DNA from: an uncultured Alphaproteobacteria bacterium
GTDB lineage: Bacteria; Pseudomonadota; Alphaproteobacteria; Micavibrionales; UBA1664
DNA: 64,000 nucleotides
Direction: 5' to 3'
NCBI GenBank assembly: GCA_943789475.1
Contig: CALSUG010000006.1
Location: forward strand, 62,001 to 126,000
The notes under the pieces were generated by a model, which saw nothing but the letters and a program-made list of their open reading frames with translations, made no database searches and was not told the origin of the DNA. The translations under genes were made by a program, and so were the position numbers. Position 1 is the stretch's first letter. Every line of letters begins with the position of its first letter. This document shows, in pieces, positions 47,199 to 59,296 of this stretch.

Positions 47199-48154
47199 GA
47201 GCCCCTATTAAAGATCAAACCGTTTTAGTCACTGGTGGTGCAGGGTTTATCGGATCTCATATCGTTGATGCCTGCCTCACCCAAGGTGCAAAACATGTGA
47301 TTGCCGTTGACAATTTATTTTTAGGAAATGAAAATAATTTAAAAGATGCGTTGGAAACAGGAAACGCCACCTTCTATAAAGATGACATCGAAATCCGAAC
47401 CAGTTTAGATTATATTTTCGAGAACCATGACATTGATGTCGTTTTCAATTGTGCCACAAAGGCACTCAACTATTCATTTTTAAACCCTGAAAATGCATTT
47501 TCTACAAATGTAACAGGTGCATTAAATTTGTTAGAATTACAACGTTCAGGAAAATTTAAAACCCTTTGTCATTTTTCAACATCCGAAGTTTATGGATCTG
47601 CTGTTTATGAACCTATGGATGAAGCCCACCCGAAAAATCCATTAACAACATATGCCGCGGGAAAAGCCGCCGCTGATTTAGCGGTTGAGAGTTATGTGCG
47701 TATGTTTGATTTGGATGCATTTATCGTACGTCCATTCAACAATTATGGTCCACGCCAAAATCATAAAGGTATGTTGGCCGGAATTATTCCAATCACCGCA
47801 TACCGTATTTTGAATGATATAACACCAGAAATTCATGGAACCGGTGACCAAACACGTGATTTCATTCATGTATTTGACACGATAAATGCCGTGATGAAAT
47901 TGTATGATAAAATGAAACCTGCGGAATCCATTAACATTTCAACAAACAACCAAGTTTCCATGAATAACTTGGTTACATCAATTTGTAATATAATGAGCTA
48001 TAAGGGTGACGTTTTAAGAAAACCTGAACGTAAATCAGATGTTGAATGTCACAATGCATGTAACAAAAAAATTCATGGTATGATTGACTATCAATTAACC
48101 CCATTCGATGAAGGTTTAAAATCAACATTGGACTGGTACAAGGATAATATTTAA
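47192..48154 (+). CDS. NAD-dependent epimerase/dehydratase (SDR) for a nucleotide sugar
   Basis: 320 residues, extended SDR with VLVTGGAGFIGSHIVDACL, FSTSEVYGSAVYEPMDEAHPKNPLTTYAAGKAAADL (catalytic Tyr-x3-Lys as YAAGK) and RPFNNYGPRQNHKGM. The class includes 4,6-dehydratases and 4-epimerases for UDP- or GDP-sugars; the sequence does not decide which. Overlaps the Gfo/Idh gene and its last base is the first base of the DegT start. Confidence 0.88.
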   Translation: MLRAPIKDQTVLVTGGAGFIGSHIVDACLTQGAKHVIAVDNLFLGNENNLKDALETGNATFYKDDIEIRTSLDYIFENHDIDVVFNCATKALNYSFLNPENAFSTNVTGALNLLELQRSGKFKTLCHFSTSEVYGSAVYEPMDEAHPKNPLTTYAAGKAAADLAVESYVRMFDLDAFIVRPFNNYGPRQNHKGMLAGIIPITAYRILNDITPEIHGTGDQTRDFIHVFDTINAVMKLYDKMKPAESINISTNNQVSMNNLVTSICNIMSYKGDVLRKPERKSDVECHNACNKKIHGMIDYQLTPFDEGLKSTLDWYKDNI

Positions 48155-49260
48155 TGAACGACATGATACGCCTTATAAAACCACATATTTCATTTGATGA
48201 TATCAGAAATGATTTTGAAGATATTTTTAAAACTGGTATGCATACAAAAGGCAAACATGTCAAAGCCTTCACAGAAGAATTTTGCGCCTATACAGGTGCA
48301 AAACACTGTGTGTTTACCACATCTGCAACAACCGCTCTATGGACATGCCTAAAACTTTTAAACATTGGTGAAGGTGATGAGGTTTTGGTCGCCGATTTTT
48401 CATTCCCGGCCAGTGCTAATGTTGTCGAAGATTTAGGTGCAAAGCCCGTCTTTGTTGATGTGTCACTCGACACCTACAACATATGTCCAAAGAATTTAAA
48501 GAAAAAGATCACAAACAAAACAAAAGCCGTTATGTTTGTAGATGCCCTTGGTAACCCGACTGGACTGCATGACATTCAAGATATTTGTACCGCACATAAT
48601 ATTCCATTAATAGAAGACGCGGCATGCGGCATTGGTAGCCACGAAAATGGTATTAAAGTTGGTAATATTGCGGATATTACCTGTTTCAGTTTTCATCCTC
48701 GCAAATTAATGTGCACAGGTGAAGGTGGTGCGATTACAACAAATAATGATGAATGGGCGCAATGGTTAAAACGTAAAATGGATCATGGCGCAGATGGGAT
48801 CAAAGGGATCGCCCTTGATTTTAAAGATTACGGTTATAATTTTCGTTTACCAGAAATTGCCTCCGTTATGGGACGCAAACAATTACCTATGTTAGACGAC
48901 GTTATTAAAACCCGTATCGCAATACAAAAATCATATGATAAAGGCCTGAAGCCACTCGGATACAAAGTTCAAATGGTTGGTGAAAATGCATTCCACAATA
49001 TTCAATCGTTGGCATTTATGGTTCCCGACGACGTGAACCGTGATGACCTGATCCACTATTTAAGAGATAATAATATTGAAAGCACCATCGGCACATATTG
49101 CCTCAGCGGCACAACATATTACGCGAATAAATATAATGATATTCAGCCTAATTCAAACATCTTGTTCGAACGGGTCATTACACTTCCTTGTTTCCCAGGT
49201 GTGGATACAAATTACATTATCGAGACAATTTCCAATTACAAAAGCAAGGCTGCCGCTTAG
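48154..49260 (+). CDS. DegT/DnrJ/EryC1-family aminotransferase
   Basis: PLP-dependent sugar aminotransferase, 368 residues. TTSATTALWTCLKLLNIGEGDEV, EDAACGIGSHENG (cofactor Asp) and FSFHPRKLMCTGEGGAI with the Schiff-base Lys are all visible. It ends the plus-strand amino-sugar run. Its stop (TAG) overlaps the stop (TAA) of the opposite wbpE gene. Works with the upstream SDR and Gfo/Idh to make an aminodeoxy sugar of unknown identity. Confidence 0.92.
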   Translation: MNDMIRLIKPHISFDDIRNDFEDIFKTGMHTKGKHVKAFTEEFCAYTGAKHCVFTTSATTALWTCLKLLNIGEGDEVLVADFSFPASANVVEDLGAKPVFVDVSLDTYNICPKNLKKKITNKTKAVMFVDALGNPTGLHDIQDICTAHNIPLIEDAACGIGSHENGIKVGNIADITCFSFHPRKLMCTGEGGAITTNNDEWAQWLKRKMDHGADGIKGIALDFKDYGYNFRLPEIASVMGRKQLPMLDDVIKTRIAIQKSYDKGLKPLGYKVQMVGENAFHNIQSLAFMVPDDVNRDDLIHYLRDNNIESTIGTYCLSGTTYYANKYNDIQPNSNILFERVITLPCFPGVDTNYIIETISNYKSKAAA

Positions 49261-50399
49261 GCTGCCTTACTGTTTTCATTTATCAAAACATTCCGCAATG
49301 CTTTGATAATTGTATCTTGCGTTTCTTCATCAAGATACGGATGCATTGGCAAACTAATCACAATTTTGCTCAATTTTTCTGAATTCTCTAATGCCGCTGT
49401 TGCAGATGGATAATGCTTATATCCCGTTTGTTTGTTTAGTGGGATTGGATAATAAACTGCGGTTGGAACCCCCACCTCTTTCAATGCAGATTGCACCTCT
49501 TCACGATTTTCAGTGTTAAGACATAATGTATATTGTGCCCAAGATGACGTAACATCATCCATAACATATGGTGTTGTCGCAATATTCGACAATGCATCAT
49601 TATAACGATCCGCTACCTTTTGACGTGCGTTCAGTTCATCCGAAAAAATTTCTAATTTTTCTAATAAAACCGCCGCCTGCATTGTATCCATACGTGCGTT
49701 CAAACCAATACGCGGATTGTCGTATTTATCGGTTCCTTGGCCATGAACACGAATACTGTGCATTAATGCCGCTAATTCATCATCATCTGTGAATACAGCC
49801 CCACCATCACCATAACATCCCAACGGTTTTGCTGGGAAAAAGCTTGTTGCCGTTGCATCACCAATTGTACCAACCTTGCGTCCTTTATATTGAGCACCAA
49901 AGCTTTGCGCAGCATCCGACAACAACCATAAATCATTCTCATTACAAACGGATTCAATCGCGTCGTAATCCGCTGGTTGTCCAAATAAATCGACAGAAAT
50001 CACACAAACGGGATTTAACCCCTGATCCTTCGCCGTAGCTATACCTGCTTTCAGGCTCTGCGTACACATATTGAATGTATCATCACAAACATCTACGAAA
50101 ATTGGTGTTGCACCAACAAGCGCCACCACCTCGGCCGTGGCCGTAAATGTAAATGCAGGCACCATAACAGCATCCCCTGCCTTAACACCTTTCGCCATTA
50201 ATATCATGCTTAATGCATCTGTACCTGATGAACATGTCAGCGCATGCTTCGCACCACAGAATTCAGCCAATTTTGTCTCTAACTCAAAAACCTCTGGTCC
50301 CATGATATAGGCACCATGATCCAAAATTGTTTGAAATCTTTCTTCGACTTTGTTTCTTATTAATTTTTGTTGAGCTTTTAAATCAATAAACGGTATCAT
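49257..50399 (-). CDS. wbpE: WbpE-like UDP-2-acetamido-3-keto sugar aminotransferase
   Basis: 380 residues of the DegT family: IPFIDLKAQQKLIRNKVEERF start, SGTDALSMILMAKGVKAGDAV, SDAAQSFGAQYKG and TSFFPAKPLGCYGDGGA, with the PLP Lys in PAKP. In the Wbp pathway it adds the 3-amino group to UDP-3-keto-GlcNAcA. Last in a minus run wbpA-wbpB-wbpD-wbpE that matches the enzymes of the Pseudomonas UDP-GlcNAc(3NAc)A pathway. Confidence 0.9.
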   Translation of the reverse strand: MIPFIDLKAQQKLIRNKVEERFQTILDHGAYIMGPEVFELETKLAEFCGAKHALTCSSGTDALSMILMAKGVKAGDAVMVPAFTFTATAEVVALVGATPIFVDVCDDTFNMCTQSLKAGIATAKDQGLNPVCVISVDLFGQPADYDAIESVCNENDLWLLSDAAQSFGAQYKGRKVGTIGDATATSFFPAKPLGCYGDGGAVFTDDDELAALMHSIRVHGQGTDKYDNPRIGLNARMDTMQAAVLLEKLEIFSDELNARQKVADRYNDALSNIATTPYVMDDVTSSWAQYTLCLNTENREEVQSALKEVGVPTAVYYPIPLNKQTGYKHYPSATAALENSEKLSKIVISLPMHPYLDEETQDTIIKALRNVLINENSKAA

Positions 50400-50417
50400 A
50401 GCGTGTCCTTCTTTTAC

Positions 50418-50996
50418 TTATTCTTTTGTAACAATTCCATTATTCAAACGATAAACGATTCCTGTATGTGAACATGTTACTGTTTTATCATCATCAAAAT
50501 TAAGTTGTTCACCATATTCGCTCATCCATCCGGCTTGACGGGCTGGCACACCAACCATCAAGGCATAATCAGGAACATCTTTATTAACAACTGCACCCGC
50601 GCCAATAAACGCATGCGTACCAATTGTTACACCACACACAATGGTACAATTTGCACCAAGTGTTGCACCTTTCTTAACCAAAGTATCACGATATTCCCTC
50701 TTACGTTCAACAAATGAGCGCGGGTTATAGACATTAGTAAACACCATAGAAGGTCCACAAAAAACACCATCTTCCAATGTTACATTATCGTAAACAGATA
50801 CATTATTTTGAATTTTACACTCATTACCGATGGCAACCTTATTACCGACAAAAACATTTTGACCAAGTGATACGCCATCACCGATAACGGCCTCGGCACA
50901 AACATGTACGAAATGCCAAACACGCGATCCTTGCCCTATCGTTGCACCATCGTCAACAATTGCACTACCATGTATTTGAACATCTTCATGTATCAT
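50418..50996 (-). CDS. wbpD: WbpD-like sugar 3-N-acetyltransferase
   Basis: 192-residue left-handed beta-helix enzyme: [59 protein letters not shown] and [32 protein letters not shown]. The end is characteristic of WbpD/WlbB, acetylating UDP-GlcNAc(3NH2)A. 3 bp downstream of the wbpB-like gene and 18 bp upstream of wbpE. Confidence 0.92.
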   Translation of the reverse strand: MIHEDVQIHGSAIVDDGATIGQGSRVWHFVHVCAEAVIGDGVSLGQNVFVGNKVAIGNECKIQNNVSVYDNVTLEDGVFCGPSMVFTNVYNPRSFVERKREYRDTLVKKGATLGANCTIVCGVTIGTHAFIGAGAVVNKDVPDYALMVGVPARQAGWMSEYGEQLNFDDDKTVTCSHTGIVYRLNNGIVTKE

Positions 50997-50999
50997 TCC

Positions 51000-51971
<972 letters not shown>

Positions 51972-53285
51972 TTAGGCCTTAAACACATTTTCGTTATAAC
52001 CACGGTATTGGCCACGTGTATCAATAATTATTTGAGCATTATTTAAGATCAAATCATAATCAAATTTATCATGATCTGTTGCCAATATAACCGCATCATA
52101 TGATTTTAAAATCTCTGGTGTTAATTCTACAGATGATAAATCAAAACTATGATTACGCATTTTAGGGAAGTTTAATACATGAGGATCACTATAGCTAATC
52201 TTTGCCCCTTTGTATTTTAACAACTCCATAATTTCAACAGATGGTGATTCACGCATATCGTCGACATTTTTCTTATAAGCAATTCCTAAAATCAATATTT
52301 TACTATCGTTTATCGATTTATTACGACGATTCAACGCATTATTTAGCTTTTGGACAACATATTCAGGCATTTTTTGATTTAATTCACCCGAAAGCTCAAT
52401 AAAACGTGTATTTAAGCCATATTGTCGCGCTTTCCACGTCAAATAAAACGGATCAATTGGAATGCAATGTCCACCAAGACCAGGTCCTGGGTAATATGGT
52501 GTAAATCCAAATGGTTTTGTTGCTGCAGCATCAATCACCTCGTGAATATCAATCCCCATACGATCTGCCACAATTTTCATTTCATTCACAAGACCAATAT
52601 TAACGGCACGATGAATATTTTCTAATAATTTTGTCATTTCAGCAGCCTTAGTCGAGCTTACAGGAACAACCTGATCAATCGCATGTTCATATAACGCCTT
52701 ACCAACGGCCAAACAATTTTCAGTATGTCCACCAACAACCTTTGGAATTGTATGCGTTGTGAAATTTTTATTACCTGGATCTTCACGCTCTGGTGAATAA
52801 ACAAGAAATATTTCTTCTCCTACTTTTAAATTTTGAGATTCAATACGTGGTAACAACTCTTCTTCTGTTGTTCCTGGATATGTCGTACTTTCCAACGATA
52901 CAACCTGCCCAGATCGAAGGTACGGCAATGATGCCTCTAGTGTATCAATAACATAACTTAAATCTGGCTCACGGTATTTGTTCAACGGCGTTGGAACACA
53001 TAAAATAATAGCATCAGCATCGGCAATGCGTGAAAAATCAGTTGTTGCCTCCATGTCTTTTTTCAATGCACTTTGGATATCTCCTTCAGGAATATGTTCA
53101 ATATAACTTTTTCCACCTAAGACAGCATCAATTTTTGATTGATCAATATCAAAACCAACAACCTTATACCCAATATCCGCATAACGAAGCATTAATGGAA
53201 GGCCAACATACCCCATTCCCAAAACACCAATTGTTGCCTGTTTTGAATTAAACTTACTAATCGTTGCGTTTTTTACATCTGTCAT
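51972..53285 (-). CDS. wbpA: WbpA-like UDP-N-acetylglucosamine 6-dehydrogenase
   Basis: UDP-sugar dehydrogenase, first enzyme of the pathway from UDP-GlcNAc. [22 protein letters not shown] motif, [26 protein letters not shown], catalytic-Cys loop [13 protein letters not shown] and the C-terminal [17 protein letters not shown]. About 437 residues from ATG 53285; the frame opens at 53306. Starts the minus run wbpA-B-D-E. A strong imperfect hairpin lies about 60 bp upstream, between it and nrdF. Confidence 0.93.
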   Translation of the reverse strand: MTDVKNATISKFNSKQATIGVLGMGYVGLPLMLRYADIGYKVVGFDIDQSKIDAVLGGKSYIEHIPEGDIQSALKKDMEATTDFSRIADADAIILCVPTPLNKYREPDLSYVIDTLEASLPYLRSGQVVSLESTTYPGTTEEELLPRIESQNLKVGEEIFLVYSPEREDPGNKNFTTHTIPKVVGGHTENCLAVGKALYEHAIDQVVPVSSTKAAEMTKLLENIHRAVNIGLVNEMKIVADRMGIDIHEVIDAAATKPFGFTPYYPGPGLGGHCIPIDPFYLTWKARQYGLNTRFIELSGELNQKMPEYVVQKLNNALNRRNKSINDSKILILGIAYKKNVDDMRESPSVEIMELLKYKGAKISYSDPHVLNFPKMRNHSFDLSSVELTPEILKSYDAVILATDHDKFDYDLILNNAQIIIDTRGQYRGYNENVFKA

Positions 53286-53340
53286 GGCCAAAATATGTAC
53301 CATCACAGCAAAAAAAAGTAAACAATATTAACATGGAGTC

Positions 53341-53369
53341 TCCCGTACAAAAGCATGTTTTGCACGGGA
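53341..53369. repeat. imperfect hairpin between nrdF and wbpA
   Basis: TCCCGT-A-CAAAA / TTTTG-C-ACGGGA pairs with one A/C mismatch around a five-base loop. It lies 40 bp past the nrdF stop. No T-run follows on either strand, so terminator activity is uncertain; an mRNA-stabilising or termination-assisting hairpin at the end of the nrd transcript is possible. Confidence 0.5.
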
Positions 53370-53408
53370 TTCAAACCAACCACTAATAGATAAAAATATT
53401 TCTAAAAA

Positions 53409-54404
<996 letters not shown>

Positions 54405-54429
54405 TTAATTCTTTCTATCAATCACTTTA

Positions 54430-56631
54430 TTACAAGCTACAAGATACACATCCTTTTACTTCTGTTCCTTCAAGAGCCATCTGGCGCAAGCGGATATAAT
54501 AAATTGTCTTAATTCCTTTTTTCCATGCGTAAATTTGTGCCTTGTTAATGTCACGTGTTGTTGCCTCCGCCGGGAAGAACAATGTCAATGACAACCCTTG
54601 GTCAACATGTTGTGTGGCGGCCGCATATGTATCAATAATTTTTTCAGGGCCAATTTCATAAGCATCCTTATAAAATTCCTGGTTATCATTTGTCATGTAT
54701 GCCGCCGGATAATAAACACGCCCAATTTTACCTTCTTTACGAATTTCAATTTTCGATGCAATCGGATGAATTGATGACGTTGAATTATTGATATACGAGA
54801 TTGATCCTGTTGGCGGGACCGCTTGTAAATACGCATTGTAAATACCATGCTTCATCACAGATTTTTTCAACGCTTTCCAATCATCTTGTGTTGGAATGTG
54901 GATTTCCGCATTTTTGAATAATTCAACAACACGATCTGTTTCTGGTGTCCATTTTTGGTCTGTATATTTATCGAAAAATTCACCTGTCGCATATTTTGAT
55001 TTTTCAAAATTAGCAAATGTTTCGTCCTTTTCAATCGCAATATTATTCGATGCCTTAATCGCATGATACGCAACGGTATAGAAATACATGTTTGTGAAAT
55101 CAACACCTTCCTCAGAACCATAGTGAACTGATTCACGCGCTAAATATCCGTGCAAATTCATTTGTCCCAAACCAATCGCGTGAGAATCACTATTCCCTTT
55201 TGCAACTGATGGCACACATTCAAGATTACTCATGTCTGATACAGCAGTCAGTGCACGAATTGCCGTTTCAACAGTTTGACCAAAATCTGGTGAATCCATC
55301 GTTTTTGCAATGTTCAATGAACCAAGATTACATGAGATATCATTCCCCATGTCCTTGTATCCAAGATCCGCATCAAATTCACTTGCTTGTGATACCTGTA
55401 AAATTTCAGAACACAAATTACTCATTGAAATGCGACCATCAATTGCGTTCGCCTTATTCACTGTATCTTCGTACATGATGTACGGGTAACCCGATTCAAA
55501 TTGAATTTCCGCAATTGTTTGGAAAAATTCACGTGCATTCATTTTCTTCTTACGAATGCGTGGATTGTCTGACATTTCCTGATATTTTTCAGTTACTGAA
55601 ATTTCAGAGAATGGAACCCCATAAACCTTTTCAACATCATATGGCGAGAACAAATACATGTCTTCGTTATTTTTTGCCAATTCAAATGTAATATCCGGAA
55701 TAACAACACCAAGAGACAATGTTTTAATACGAATTTTTTCATCTGCGTTTTCACGTTTTGTATCAAGGAAATTCATGATATCAGGGTGATGAGCGTTCAA
55801 ATAAACTGCTCCCGCCCCTTGACGTGCACCCAATTGGTTAGCATACGAGAATGAATCTTCCAACAATTTCATCACTGGAATAACACCTGATGATTGCCCC
55901 TCAACCTTTTTGATTGGTGCGCCTGTTTCACGAACATTCGTCAACATCAACGCAACACCACCACCACGTTTTGAAAGTTGTAGGGCCGAATTAATCGAAC
56001 GTCCAATTGATTCCATATTGTCTTCAATACGAAGAAGGAAACATGACACCAATTCACCGCGTTGTTTTTTACCCGCATTCAAGAATGTTGGCGTTGCCGG
56101 TTGGAAACGACCACTAACGATTTCATCAACTAAATTTTTCGCAACGCGTTCATCACCACGTGCCAATGTTAACGCCGTCATGACCGCACGATCTTCGTAA
56201 CGTTCTAAATAACGCGCACCATCAAATGTCTTTAATGTGTAGCCCGTGTAATATTTATAAGCTCCCAAAAATGTAGAAAAACGGAATTTTAATCCATATG
56301 CGTGGTCATAAAGACCGCTGATAAAGTCAAAATCATACATTTCAAGGACTTCACTTTCGTAATACCCCTTCATCACAAGATGACCTAGTTTTTCTTCTAA
56401 ATTATGAAAAAAAACAGTGTTTTGGTTCACATGTTGTAAGAAGTATTGGCGAGCAGATTCTTTATCTTTATCAAATTGAATTTGACCATTTTCATCAACC
56501 AAATTCAGCATTGCATTCAATGCATGAAAATCCATTTCTTCCGTTTGCGGACGGACATCTTCTACAACTGCAGGGCGACTTGTATTGGCCGCACTAATAC
56601 CTTTTTTCAATGTCGGGTTTGTCGCGCTCAT
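54430..56631 (-). CDS. nrdE: class Ib ribonucleotide reductase large subunit
   Basis: Catalytic subunit reducing ribonucleoside diphosphates. Active-site segment [10 protein letters not shown] (Asn, Cys, Glu), [23 protein letters not shown] (first redox Cys), [18 protein letters not shown] and the C-terminal swinging pair GCVSCSL that takes electrons from NrdH. About 733 residues from ATG 56631, whose ATGA overlaps the nrdI stop. The frame opens at 56667 but that start lies well inside nrdI. Confidence 0.96.
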   Translation of the reverse strand: MSATNPTLKKGISAANTSRPAVVEDVRPQTEEMDFHALNAMLNLVDENGQIQFDKDKESARQYFLQHVNQNTVFFHNLEEKLGHLVMKGYYESEVLEMYDFDFISGLYDHAYGLKFRFSTFLGAYKYYTGYTLKTFDGARYLERYEDRAVMTALTLARGDERVAKNLVDEIVSGRFQPATPTFLNAGKKQRGELVSCFLLRIEDNMESIGRSINSALQLSKRGGGVALMLTNVRETGAPIKKVEGQSSGVIPVMKLLEDSFSYANQLGARQGAGAVYLNAHHPDIMNFLDTKRENADEKIRIKTLSLGVVIPDITFELAKNNEDMYLFSPYDVEKVYGVPFSEISVTEKYQEMSDNPRIRKKKMNAREFFQTIAEIQFESGYPYIMYEDTVNKANAIDGRISMSNLCSEILQVSQASEFDADLGYKDMGNDISCNLGSLNIAKTMDSPDFGQTVETAIRALTAVSDMSNLECVPSVAKGNSDSHAIGLGQMNLHGYLARESVHYGSEEGVDFTNMYFYTVAYHAIKASNNIAIEKDETFANFEKSKYATGEFFDKYTDQKWTPETDRVVELFKNAEIHIPTQDDWKALKKSVMKHGIYNAYLQAVPPTGSISYINNSTSSIHPIASKIEIRKEGKIGRVYYPAAYMTNDNQEFYKDAYEIGPEKIIDTYAAATQHVDQGLSLTLFFPAEATTRDINKAQIYAWKKGIKTIYYIRLRQMALEGTEVKGCVSCSL

Positions 56632-57053
56632 GCTAGCATCTTTTCTTTCTGCTGTTGTTGTGTCCATAATTTTTGGAGTCCTTCCTGTACTCGTTTTACA
56701 TCTGTTGGTGTTCCAGTCAGTTCAAATTTGCACAGAGCCGGAACATGGCATTTGCGTGAAATAACATTTCCCGCATACCCATAATATTTTCCAAAATTCG
56801 TATTGCCGCCCGCAATGACCCCACACATATGAGAGCGATTATTTTTATTATTTAAAAAGTGGATCACCTGTTTCGGCACTGCTCCACTTCCATCATCCCC
56901 TGCATATGTTGGAACAACCAACACAAACGGTTCATTTATTTCGATCATTTGATCTTTTGGAGAAAGAGGGATTCGAACGGCAGGCATCTTCAATTTTTCA
57001 ACGAATCTATGCGTATTCCCTGATAAACTTGAAAAATACACAACCTTGTACAT
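56628..57053 (-). CDS. nrdI: NrdI flavodoxin, class Ib reductase maturation
   Basis: Flavodoxin-like protein supplying oxidant for the Mn/Fe cofactor of NrdF. The N-terminal [19 protein letters not shown] loop, [21 protein letters not shown] and [18 protein letters not shown] match the family. 141 residues. Lies between nrdH (34 bp upstream) and nrdE (4-bp overlap). Confidence 0.95.
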   Translation of the reverse strand: MYKVVYFSSLSGNTHRFVEKLKMPAVRIPLSPKDQMIEINEPFVLVVPTYAGDDGSGAVPKQVIHFLNNKNNRSHMCGVIAGGNTNFGKYYGYAGNVISRKCHVPALCKFELTGTPTDVKRVQEGLQKLWTQQQQKEKMLA

Positions 57054-57087
57054 GCTCCTCGTTTTCCCTTCTCAATATCTTAACAAC

Positions 57088-57309
57088 TTAAGATAACGCT
57101 CCAATTTTATCTGGACGGAAACCGGCCCAGTGATCTTCACCAGCAATAACAACAGGAACTTGCATATAACCTAGATCTTGAACCTTACTAAATGCTTGAT
57201 CATCTTGTGTTAAATCCACAACACTAAAATCAACGCCTTTGCGTTCTAATTCTTTATAAGTTGCAACACATTGAACACATGCTGGTTTGCTATATACAGT
57301 AACGGCCAT
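57088..57309 (-). CDS. nrdH: NrdH glutaredoxin-like reductant of class Ib reductase
   Basis: Small redoxin reducing NrdE. MAVTVYSKPACVQCVATYKELERKG start with the CVQC redox pair, QDLGYMQVPVVIAGEDHWAGFRPDKI end. 73 residues from ATG 57309, which has a GGAAGGA ribosome site; the frame opens at 57351 with extra lysine-rich residues that are not part of the family. First gene of nrdHIEF. Confidence 0.95.
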   Translation of the reverse strand: MAVTVYSKPACVQCVATYKELERKGVDFSVVDLTQDDQAFSKVQDLGYMQVPVVIAGEDHWAGFRPDKIGALS

Positions 57310-57470
57310 AATTATTCTTCCTTCCAAGTTTCTTTTTTTTATTTTTATCAAGACACTCCGCCGACTCTTGGCAAAAAACAGACAAAATCCCTATAAAAAA
57401 ACCACTTTTTCAAGGGCTTTTTAATGCCGTTTTTCGCGTATTGATTTGACGGGAGAAAATTCCCTCTAAC

Positions 57471-57517
57471 ACATCATATAGTATGTGACCCCCACCAAAA
57501 CTGTCAATATATAGTTT
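57471..57517 (-). promoter_or_regulatory. nrdH promoter covered by a paired NrdR box
   Basis: Two 16-bp sites resemble the NrdR consensus ACACWATATATWGTGT: 57471-57486 (ACATCATATAGTATGT, 12/16) and 57502-57517 (TGTCAATATATAGTTT, 12/16). They are 31 bp apart start to start, the spacing known for NrdR pairs. On the minus strand TTGACA (57507-57502) and TACTAT (57483-57478), 18 bp apart, form a sigma-70-like promoter. The -35 lies in one box and the -10 in the other, so NrdR binding would block transcription of nrdHIEF. The leader to nrdH would be about 160 nt. Confidence 0.65.
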
Positions 57518-57886
57518 TTGTGCATTTTTTGAAAAAACCATTTGCGGGCAATAAAACCGCCATTTTTTACTATAAATTTTATTTTTTATTGTGTGTAAAA
57601 AGTACATTATTCAAAAACAATTCATCGCCACACCCACTACATATAGGTGTATGCGATTCTTACCAGCAACTATATGAAAATCCTATAATAAAGGGCAATT
57701 CGCAAAGATTGTCGATTTCAAAGCGTGATTTTTATAAAAAGGACGAAGTGTATCCCTCTGTAGATGGGGCACAATTTACCCTAAAAATTGATTATATAAA
57801 ATTCTTAAACGCGGCCATTAAAACAGATTCCTCTTATCGTGAAACACATTTAAACGCTGGCAAGATGACCACCTTAAGAGGCTATC
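57518..57886. other. non-coding stretch upstream of the nrd promoter
   Basis: About 370 A+T-rich bases between the nrd promoter and the next real gene end. A plus-strand open frame of 137 codons crosses it (57520-57933), but it shows no family resemblance and overlaps the real minus gene. I see no RNA gene or repeat here. Confidence 0.5.
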
Positions 57887-58333
57887 CTAGAGCCGATTTA
57901 GGTGGTTATATGCCTCTGCAAATTCAGGTGTAATCGTCGGCAAAATTGGATCGTCTGGATTAAGAGCATCATGCTCCTCTACACGTCCCCAAACAGCATC
58001 ATGAAATAAATCTACAAAATTTGTTTGAATATGATTATCCTCACTAACAAATTCCAAACCAATCGGATTACCCAACCCGAACATGTGATCTGGTTCATAA
58101 GATGATCTATCTGCAGGAAGAGAACGAATGGCTCTTTGTCCTTCTGGGACAATTCTCACCTTATGTCCTTCGATTTTTACTTTCTTGCCATCCTCATCTC
58201 TTTTTACTTTTAATTTTGCATTTTTGTTGTCTTTAGATTCGGGTGTTTTAATATCACCGAATAATTTTGCAGCATGCCCTCCCAGCACAGTACTAATTGC
58301 AACCTCTGCCAATGTGTAACTTGTCTGATCATC
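57887..58333 (-). pseudogene. unknown gene, N-terminus cut at the composition break
   Basis: C-terminal about 148 residues of an unrecognised protein (from roughly SDDQTSYTLAEVAISTVLGG to AYNHLNRL). It contains a Lys/Asp/Glu-rich linker (KDNKNAKLKVKRDEDGKKVK) and a globular C-terminus (MFGLGNPIGLEFVSEDNH). The minus-strand frame continues to an ATG at 58366, but those first residues lie inside the relaxase-coding DNA, so the natural N-terminus was lost at about 58,330. Composition matches the left part of the window. Confidence 0.55.
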
Positions 58334-59169
58334 TGATGAACGACCGCGACAACGACCATATTGCACTCGCTGATATTCGCGGATTTATGGCGGATGATCT
58401 GCATGGCGCTTTGGACGAAGCTTATGCGATATCCAAGGCGACCCAGTGCAAACAATATCTGTTCTCTCTCAGCCTTAATCCACCGCAAGATCATGTTGCG
58501 ACAGAGCAAGACTTTCTGGATGCGGCGGAACGTGTTGAAGAACGGCTTGGGCTAGCTGATCAGCCACGCGCCCTTGTCATTCATGAAAAGGAGGGCCGCC
58601 GCCATGCGCATGTCGTATGGTCGCGCATTGATGGCGAGGAAATGAAAGCCATCAACCTACCCCATTTCAAGAACAAATTGCGGGATCTATCCCGCGACCT
58701 CTTTCTGGATCATGGCTGGGCCTTGCCAAATGGGTTGAAAACCTATGGCGACAAGAACCCACTGAACTTCACATTGGCGGAATGGCAGCAGGCCAAGCGG
58801 AAAGACCTAGATCCACGAGAAATCAAACAGACGTTCCGGCAAGCATGGGAACGCTCGGACGGGATGAAGGCGTTATCAAATGCCCTGGAGGAACGTGGTT
58901 TCTATCTGGCGCGGGGAGACCGCCGTGGGTTCGTGGCGCTAGATGTTCACGGCACGGTCTATTCGCTGGCCAAATGGACCGGTGTTCGCACCAAAGAGGT
59001 TCGCGAAAAACTGGGCCAACCAGATGAACTTCGCTCTGTGTCTGCAATACAGACGGACTTGCGCGCCCGCGTGACGGATCAAATGAAGGGATACATCCGT
59101 GAGGTAAATAACCATCAACGAAACGAGGCTGAGCCTCTACTCGAAGAACGCGCCAAGATGGTGCGCTAA
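58330..59169 (+). pseudogene. relaxase/mobilisation nuclease, truncated at both ends
   Basis: Resembles plasmid relaxases common in Rhodobacterales and Rhizobiales. It includes DRDNDHIALADIRGFMADDL, QYLFSLSLNPPQ, ALVIHEKEGRRHAHVVWSRID with the HxH metal histidines, WALPNGL and FTLAEWQQAKRKDLDPREIK. ERGFYLARGDRRGFVALDVHG follows. The first about 20 residues of such proteins (MILKxxxRGGAxxLAxHL) are missing because the sequence joins foreign DNA at about 58,330. The end at 59169 (AKMVR stop) comes early in a coiled region that normally continues. The G+C level is much higher than left of the join. Confidence 0.8.
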
Positions 59170-59296
59170 CGCCGCCGCCATTTCCCAAGCTACTGAAAAG
59201 CGCAATATGTAGAATTCTCCATATACCAAACCAGCCACAATTCGGACTAGCTGACCAAAGTGCACAATTTGAAACTTACGGGCGGAATTTTGAAGA

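Noticed and set aside
49240-49280. Overlapping stops of two opposed aminotransferase genes as a recombination scar
   Set aside because: A 4-bp convergent overlap is common in compact genomes, and both proteins have normal family lengths and ends.
53360-53380. T-loop-like string (GGTTTGAATCCC on the minus strand) suggesting a tRNA
   Set aside because: The neighbouring bases form a simple hairpin; no acceptor, D or anticodon arms can be drawn.
57520-57933. 137-codon plus-strand open frame upstream of nrdH
   Set aside because: No family resemblance, no ribosome site, its 5' end abuts the NrdR box region and its 3' end overlaps the real minus-strand gene.
58823-59188. 121-codon minus-strand open frame
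   Set aside because: Shadow of the relaxase gene in G+C-rich DNA.
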